Source: Leptospira interrogans
GTDB taxonomy: Bacteria > Spirochaetota > Leptospiria > Leptospirales > Leptospiraceae
Reading direction: 5' to 3'
Length of the DNA stretch: 29,415 nucleotides
Assembly: GCF_900156205.1 (NCBI RefSeq)
Contig: NZ_FTNA01000011.1
Span: 65,797 to 95,211, forward strand
The notes under the pieces are model-generated. The model was not told the DNA's origin. It was given only the letters and a program-made list of their open reading frames with translations, and ran no database searches. Shown in pieces: positions 21,982 to 29,415 of this stretch (position 1 is the stretch's first letter; the number at the start of each line of letters is the position of its first letter). The position numbers and the translations under genes are program-made.

Positions 21982-22689
21982 ATGAATATAGAGCAAATTA
22001 TGAAAGATTTAGAGAAAATGGGAACACCATCCGTCAAAAAGATATTTATTAATCACGGAGCTCAAGAGCCACTTTTCGGAGTTAAGATAGCCGATCTCAA
22101 AAAAATTCAGAAAAAAATTAAAAAAAACAACGTACTTTCATTAGAACTTTATAAAACCGGAAATGCAGACGCTATGTATCTAGCAGGACTAATCGCAGAC
22201 GAAAAAGAAATTCAAAAAAAAGATCTGCAGTTTTGGGTAAAAAATTCCACTTCTCCTATGATCAGCGAATGTACAGTTGCTTGGATTGCAGCAGAAAGTA
22301 AATACGGTTTAGAACTCGCAAGAGAGTGGATCGAATCGGAAAAAGAAAGTATCTCTTCTTCCGGATGGAGCACTTTCTCCAGTTTGTTATCAATCCTTCC
22401 GAACGATCAAATTGATTCTAAAGAAGTTTCTAAACTGCTCAAAAGAGTAGAATTTAAAATTCATAAATCTCAAAATCGAGTAAAATACTGTATGAACGGT
22501 TTTGTAATTGCGGTCGGAGGTTTTTATTCCCCTCTTTCTAAAGAAGCTTTAGAAATCGCCCAGAAAATTGGGAAAGTAGAAGTGATGATGGGTAAAACTG
22601 CCTGCAAAGTTCCGAATGCTTCTGAATACATTTTAAAGATGGAGAATATGGGAAAAATAGGAAATAAAAAAAAGACAGCCCGCTGTTAA
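21982..22689 (+). CDS. AlkD-type DNA alkylation repair protein
   Basis: The product is 235 residues, an all-helical HEAT-like repeat protein of the DNA alkylation repair family (PF08713). Family features are FGVKIADLKKIQKKI near residue 32, the repeated helical pairs with NADAMYLAGLIAD, STSPMISECTVAWIAAES, and the well-conserved end CMNGFVIAVGGFYSPLSKEA, EIAQKIGKVEVMMGKTACKV, then KKKTARC. AlkD-like proteins are glycosylases for N3/N7-alkylated or bulky purines; this branch is less studied, so activity is inferred. It is cytoplasmic and appears monocistronic. The ribosome binding site is weak (GTAGGAT, about 12 bases upstream). It is intact although it sits among relics. Confidence 0.85.
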   Translation: MNIEQIMKDLEKMGTPSVKKIFINHGAQEPLFGVKIADLKKIQKKIKKNNVLSLELYKTGNADAMYLAGLIADEKEIQKKDLQFWVKNSTSPMISECTVAWIAAESKYGLELAREWIESEKESISSSGWSTFSSLLSILPNDQIDSKEVSKLLKRVEFKIHKSQNRVKYCMNGFVIAVGGFYSPLSKEALEIAQKIGKVEVMMGKTACKVPNASEYILKMENMGKIGNKKKTARC

Positions 22690-22825
22690 ACGAAGAATAC
22701 AATTAAGAGATTTTATATTTGGAATCTCTATAAAGTTGAAAACAAAGTATCGTCCAATTGAATTTTTATTTTAGAGTTCTATTTCAGTTTAAAAAATTGA
22801 AACTATTTTATACAATTCTAAATAA

Positions 22826-22878
22826 CGTGAGTTCGACGGTTAAAAATCTGGGCGAATCCGACTGCCATAGGCAGTCGG
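22826..22878 (+). repeat. Repeat module H, copy 2, with a GC-rich hairpin
   Basis: AACGTGAGTTCGAC is followed by AAAAATCTGGGCGAATCC, the counterpart of 6487-6527. It runs into CCGACTGCC-ATA-GGCAGTCGG, a perfect 9-bp stem with a 3-base loop. The following CCGGGCTCTCCGCTCTGGTC is unusually GC-rich for this gap, and there is no T-run. Confidence 0.6.
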
Positions 22879-23119
22879 ACCGGGCTCTCCGCTCTGGTCA
22901 AGTTATTGCGAAATTCCAAAATCAGATTCAATTTTTATAAAATACCAATAACTTAACCTCGCATCGATCCCTTTCGCGTTATGCCGAATTTACGTTAAAC
23001 AATAGAGAATTGCGAAGGTTTTTTAATGTTTTTCATATTTTAAAAAATAACTAAATTTAAACGGTGCCAATTGTTTCAGTCATCAAAGGCGCAAAAGAGA
23101 ATCAATTCAACTTACCGCG

Positions 23120-23164
23120 TGTCCCAAAACTTATCGAACGAGATGTTGAGTTTCTTTTGGGACA
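23120..23164. repeat. Inverted TTTTGGGACA pair
   Basis: TGTCCCAAAA at 23120-23129 and TTTTGGGACA at 23155-23164 are exact inverses 25 bases apart. The right half continues like the flanks of the Hcp relic (GATTCTGATAT compared with AACTCTAAGTAT). Confidence 0.55.
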
Positions 23165-23390
23165 GATTCTGATATAAAACTAAAAACCATATAATAAGAC
23201 GCCCAAAACTTCATTTTTTTATTAATATTATAATTTATAATATACTAATATATTAATCAGTAAACTTATAAAATGCAACCCAATTGACAAGTATTCGAGC
23301 ATAAATAATTAGTATTAAAATGGTTGACCCAAAAGGAACAGACCTACAAGATAAACCTTAAAAATTTAAGGGCTTATTTCAATTTACAAA

Positions 23391-23825
23391 ATGAAAAATA
23401 GAATATACCGTTGTCAAATATTCGGTCTGATTCTCTTTATTTCGATTTCTATCTGGACTTCTTACCAGATAAGCCAATCTTCTCAGGTTAAAATTCCGAA
23501 ATCGGTAGTCTCCTTGGTGATTAACCATTCAGAAATCGCCAAATTTCTTCATCCGGAAGTGAAAGACCGCTTACCCTTGATTCTTTCGGATCATTTACTA
23601 GAACCAAACATAAAACTTTCCAAATTCGAAAGGCCCGTACAAATCCTTCCCGATACTAAAATTGGCTCTCGACCCCATATTCGTTTTCTGAGCTTTCAAA
23701 CAAACGGTCGTCATACAAAAACTACAATAGAATATCAAATCGAAGGACTCTATGCTACCTTTTTCCTCGAGCTTAACAAAAACGAAATTTGGAATATTAA
23801 AAAAACAATTATTATAGAAAAATAA
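23391..23825 (+). CDS. Hypothetical protein with N-terminal membrane anchor
   Basis: The product is 144 residues. Residues about 8-28 form a hydrophobic segment after a basic N terminus, either a signal peptide or a single anchor, and the rest would face the periplasm. The mature part (PKSVVSLVINHSEIAKFLHP, then IKLSKFERPVQILPDTKIGS, and so on to NIKKTIIIEK) shows alternating beta-strand character, but no family I recognise. It is convergent with the DUF1574 gene. The ribosome binding site is weak. Confidence 0.6.
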   Translation: MKNRIYRCQIFGLILFISISIWTSYQISQSSQVKIPKSVVSLVINHSEIAKFLHPEVKDRLPLILSDHLLEPNIKLSKFERPVQILPDTKIGSRPHIRFLSFQTNGRHTKTTIEYQIEGLYATFFLELNKNEIWNIKKTIIIEK

Positions 23826-23861
23826 TATAATTTCAATCGGCTCCCATATTCTTTCGATGGT

Positions 23862-23966
23862 TCACCTATTCAAAACCATACAACACAGTACCCAGTATTT
23901 TGTTTTAAAATAAGATTTTGTAACTAAAATTTACGATACTCAATTTTATAGAAATCAGTAACTATA
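23862..23966 (+). repeat. Dispersed repeat family E, copy 2
   Basis: This aligns along its length with 3721-3840, and is identical over ACTCAATTTTATAGAAAT. Its end slightly overlaps the 3' end of the minus-strand DUF1574 gene, as the tandem array does for queD. Confidence 0.5.
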
Positions 23967-25099
23967 AATTAAAATTAGAAATCCTTTCCGCCAAAACCGG
24001 GACGAACTTCTTCATTCCACAAGTATTCAAATGAGTATAATCACCGAAATCACTCTGCTCAAACAAAAAATCTTCGACCTTCCAATAAGGAATTGTTTCT
24101 TCCATAAGAATAGATTCCCAAAGAGGCATTAAAGTAAGTGTCGAAATTTTTTTTTCAAAATCGGGGCGAAACGGAATAGAAATCGCCAAGATCGGAACAT
24201 TTTGAGACTTTAAATAAGAAAATAACTCTCTCCAGGCGTTTAAAGAAGATACTCGCGTTTTATTCAAAGCGGCTTCTGCGTTTGGAGGAAGGGGGAATCG
24301 AGTTTTTATTTGGAACACAAACACCATCGTAAGACAGCTCTTTTCCCCAATCCAAGTATCCTTTATTTTTTGAATATTCTATTTCTAGAAAACGATTCCT
24401 ATTAAGATTAAATCTCCATTTTTCAATTGGATTTCCAGAAAGAAGGTTCTCAATTTTTTTTTCAGAATAACTAAATTCGTCTCCTTCTCCTATAATTTTC
24501 AAAGTTGTAGAAACAGACGCATTCAAACGTAAAAAAGGAAATATTCTTCCTAAAAGATAATAAAGTCCCGAAGAAATATTCTTTAAATAGAAGTTTCTAA
24601 AAATTGTTTTTGTAAAAATTTCAAAATGAAAAGAATCATAGTTCAACTCTAAAGTTCTGTGAGCGCTCGCCACGTCCATATCCGCAATCGAAAACACGGA
24701 ACCGTTTACGACCACCAAAGAAGGTTTGATTTTTATCTTTTGTTCGTATTCTTTCCATCGTAACAACATTCCTTCTGGTTGTTCGGATGGTCTGGGTAAA
24801 AACCAAATGGGGCGACCAATTTTTATTTCCAATTCTTGGGGATGAATTCCAGAAAGTATCTGACTATCTCCTATAAATACAATCGGTGCTTCACTATTTA
24901 AATTAGATTTCGTATATAAAAAAGAATTCAAATGAGATAATCGATCATATAGAAAAGAATTTTTTTCCTGAAAAAATAATAAATATGGAAATAATATTAA
25001 TTGGAACATTATAATAGATAGAGTACAAATGACTAATCCAAAAATCTTATTTCTTACCAAATTCAGATGAAAGCCAGATATAACGTTTATTTTTTTCAA
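23962..25099 (-). pseudogene. DUF1574 / SGNH-like protein gene split by a one-base frameshift
   Basis: Two overlapping frames, 24260-25099 and 23962-24327, together make one protein of about 375 residues. The first has a TTG start with AGGGG upstream, a membrane segment (LVICTLSIIMFQLILFPYLL), the SGNH-type block IVFIGDSQILSGIHP with the likely nucleophile Ser, and VVNGSVFSIADMDVASAH. The second has the end of the fold, SDFGDYTHLNTCGMKKFVPV, with the D-x-x-H pair. Removing one T from the TTTTT run at 24303-24307 joins them as VCVPNK then TRFPLPPNAEAALN. DUF1574 proteins are abundant in Leptospira and usually sit beside MBOAT acyltransferases, as here, suggesting a role in surface-glycan O-acylation. 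It is called a pseudogene because the break parts Ser from His; a sequencing error or slippage-based switching remains possible. Confidence 0.72.
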
Positions 25100-25296
25100 A
25101 GTAAAACCCCTAAATCTTAGATCACTAGAAACATTATTCTTTTAGAATATTTTTTTTTCGTAATAACCTCAAACATTGTTCTACAACTTCTAACTTTCAT
25201 AAATACAACTATGTATTACCCAACCTTCCTTAAATATCCGTGTGAACTACTACATTTTGTTAACAACTCGACAAAATCTTAAGCTTGGGAACCATC

Positions 25297-26721
25297 TTAA
25301 AACTGAAAGTAAAAGAACTCTTTTTTTTCAAAAACTCCAAAGAGGCAAAATAAAATACCAATCCCAAAAGAAAACAAAATCCAGCTATATCGTGTTGCAA
25401 CGATCTTCTCTAAAAATAAATCGGTTCCTCCCCAAACAATCATCCAAAATTCCACACAAAACAAAGGAAAACAAAGAAAAAACAATTTAGCCGCAAACAC
25501 GGAATTCCAGTAAAATCCTCCAAATGCGTTTCCGGCTAAACTCCAAAGTTCTCCTGGAGAATGCACCTGAAACAAAAGTAATCCAAAAGCAAACATCCAG
25601 AACGTCAAAAAAACTCCAATTAGCTTTATAGAATATTTTAAAATTTTAATATTATTATTAATTAAATTTAAAAAATATTTTTGAACTATATTATAGAGCA
25701 CAACCTGCAAACCACAATAAAATCCCCATACCAAATACCCGTATGTAGCCCCGTGCCAAAGTCCCCCTAAAATCCAAACGATCATCAAATTTACATTTTG
25801 ACGAAACAAAGAAATCCTATTTCCACCCAAAGGAATATAAAGATAATCCCTTAACCAAGTAGAAAGAGAGATATGCCATCGTTTCCAAAATTCGGAAGGG
25901 TTAGACGAGATAAAAGGAAAATTAAAGTTTAAGGAAAGTTTAAAACCTAACATCTTTGCAAGCCCACGTGCCCCATCCGTGTATCCGCTAAAGTCGGCAT
26001 AAACCTGAAACGCAAAAGAAAATGCGATCCAAAATATCATACCAGAGGGAAGAGACATTCCAGGTTCCATTACCTTATTGGTAAAAAATAAAAGATGATC
26101 TCCTACAAACACCTTCTTAAATATTCCCCAAAAAAATAGAATCGCTCCGGAAACAAAATCGTTTTGATCTACTACTCGTTCCTTTTCGATCTGAGGTAAT
26201 AAGGAATCCGGTCTTTCGATAGGTCCAGCTAACAACAATGGAAAAAATAAATCATAAACTCCAAAACGAATAAAATTGGAACAAGGAACTATTTTTCCGG
26301 ATCGAATATCCGAAAGATAACTGATATTGTGAAACGTATAAAAGGAAATTCCTATCGGCAATAAAATTTCTGGAATGGGAAGAATCGAAAATGGAAACAA
26401 AACTCCCAGAGAATCATTCCAAACACTTAAGAAAAAAAGAATATACTTAAAAAAGATCAGAATTCCCAGATTCAAAACAATTAAAAAAACAAAGATTCGT
26501 TTTCCGTAAATTCCCGCAGACGTTTTACCAAGCCAAATTCCCCCTGCAAAATTAAAAGAAATACAAAAGAACAAAAGTAAAACCATCTCCGGTTTCCAAT
26601 AACCGTAAAAAAACAAACCTCCAAAAAACAAAAAATAGTTCTGTCCTTTCAAACCGAGGCGAAAATAGATGAAACAAAAACTTATAAAAAAAAGGAGAAA
26701 ATTCAGAGAATTGAATAACAT
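25297..26721 (-). CDS. MBOAT-family O-acyltransferase, AlgI-like
   Basis: The product is 474 residues with about ten to twelve membrane helices. MBOAT/AlgI marks are the N-terminal MLFNSLNFLLFF, LPIGISFYTFHNISYLSDI, AGPIERPDSLLPQI, YADFSGYTDGARGLAKMLGF, the FWKRWHISLSTWLRDYLYIP block (His 283) and LGGLWHGATYGYLVWG with the invariant His 323. The family moves an acyl, usually acetyl, group across the inner membrane onto a surface polymer such as alginate, lipopolysaccharide or peptidoglycan; the acceptor here is unknown, and O-antigen would be a natural guess in Leptospira. It starts 11 bases after the GAF-protein stop, so co-transcription is likely. The DUF1574 partner gene follows after about 200 bases. 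Confidence 0.87.
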   Translation of the reverse strand: MLFNSLNFLLFFISFCFIYFRLGLKGQNYFLFFGGLFFYGYWKPEMVLLLFFCISFNFAGGIWLGKTSAGIYGKRIFVFLIVLNLGILIFFKYILFFLSVWNDSLGVLFPFSILPIPEILLPIGISFYTFHNISYLSDIRSGKIVPCSNFIRFGVYDLFFPLLLAGPIERPDSLLPQIEKERVVDQNDFVSGAILFFWGIFKKVFVGDHLLFFTNKVMEPGMSLPSGMIFWIAFSFAFQVYADFSGYTDGARGLAKMLGFKLSLNFNFPFISSNPSEFWKRWHISLSTWLRDYLYIPLGGNRISLFRQNVNLMIVWILGGLWHGATYGYLVWGFYCGLQVVLYNIVQKYFLNLINNNIKILKYSIKLIGVFLTFWMFAFGLLLFQVHSPGELWSLAGNAFGGFYWNSVFAAKLFFLCFPLFCVEFWMIVWGGTDLFLEKIVATRYSWILFSFGIGILFCLFGVFEKKEFFYFQF

Positions 26722-26732
26722 TCTCTATCGAT

Positions 26733-28889
<2,157 letters not shown>

Positions 28890-28892
28890 CGG

Positions 28893-29415
<523 letters not shown>

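Larger units (their letters stand above)
22690..23390. other. Gap with repeat module H and inverted TTTTGGGACA ends
   Basis: No gene is seen. The features are a 7-bp hairpin near 22713-22730, module H (22826-22865), a perfect 9-bp hairpin (22858-22878) and a TGTCCCAAAA / TTTTGGGACA pair (23120-23129 and 23155-23164). The remaining sequence is AT-rich. Confidence 0.55.

Noticed and set aside
22758..22940. Plus-strand open frame of 60 codons
   Set aside because: It crosses repeat module H and the GC-rich hairpin and shows no protein-like pattern.

Overview
The window looks like chromosome of a pathogenic Leptospira, probably of the L. interrogans group. I infer this from the AT-rich DNA, a Leptospira-type lipoprotein, a DUF1574 protein beside an MBOAT acyltransferase, and long AT-rich intergenic stretches full of degenerate repeats that I associate with this genus. 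No database search was possible, so this is recognition from sequence only.

Layout. 1-3.6 kb: a repeat-bearing leader, then a two-gene plus-strand unit of an alginate-export-type outer-membrane porin and a sulfate-binding protein. 3.6-4.55 kb: non-coding repeats ending in a 3 x 76 bp tandem array that runs into the 3' end of a minus-strand queD-like gene. 5.1-7.6 kb: a DUF1858 CxxC protein, an orphan GGDEF C-terminal relic, a secreted conserved protein of unknown function and a minus-strand hypothetical. 8.07-14.2 kb: the minus-strand cell-elongation operon mreB-mreC-mreD-mrdA-rodA. Divergent from it is a Ppx/GppA phosphatase with a C-terminal HD-type domain (14.4-16.0 kb).

16.0-23.4 kb is an accessory, decaying region. 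It holds a frameshifted small protein gene resembling DUF6984, about 2 kb of interleaved repeats, a frameshifted Hcp-family (type VI tube protein) relic flanked by inverted repeats, an intact lipoprotein gene with a strong terminator, an IS5-type transposase remnant, a short signal-peptide ORF beside it, and an intact AlkD-type DNA repair gene. 23.4-29.4 kb: a small membrane-anchored hypothetical, then a minus-strand cluster: an acidic protein running off the window, a protein with GAF domains and a degenerate GGDEF domain, an AlgI-like MBOAT O-acyltransferase, and a DUF1574/SGNH protein split by a one-base frameshift in a short homopolymer.

How the genes work together. The mre/mrd cluster gives the MreBCD scaffold plus the RodA glycosyltransferase and PBP2 transpeptidase that build the lateral wall. 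The MBOAT and DUF1574 proteins probably form a surface-glycan O-acylation pair, here possibly broken. The porin and sulfate-binding protein suggest a coupled outer-membrane and periplasmic capture route, with the ABC permease encoded elsewhere.

The most interesting material is in the gaps. A 98-99 bp MITE-like element has TA flanks, and one copy sits inside an older repeat whose empty counterpart is also in the window. There are also a family of dispersed repeats carrying a TGTGG-N6-CCACA dyad and several gene relics.
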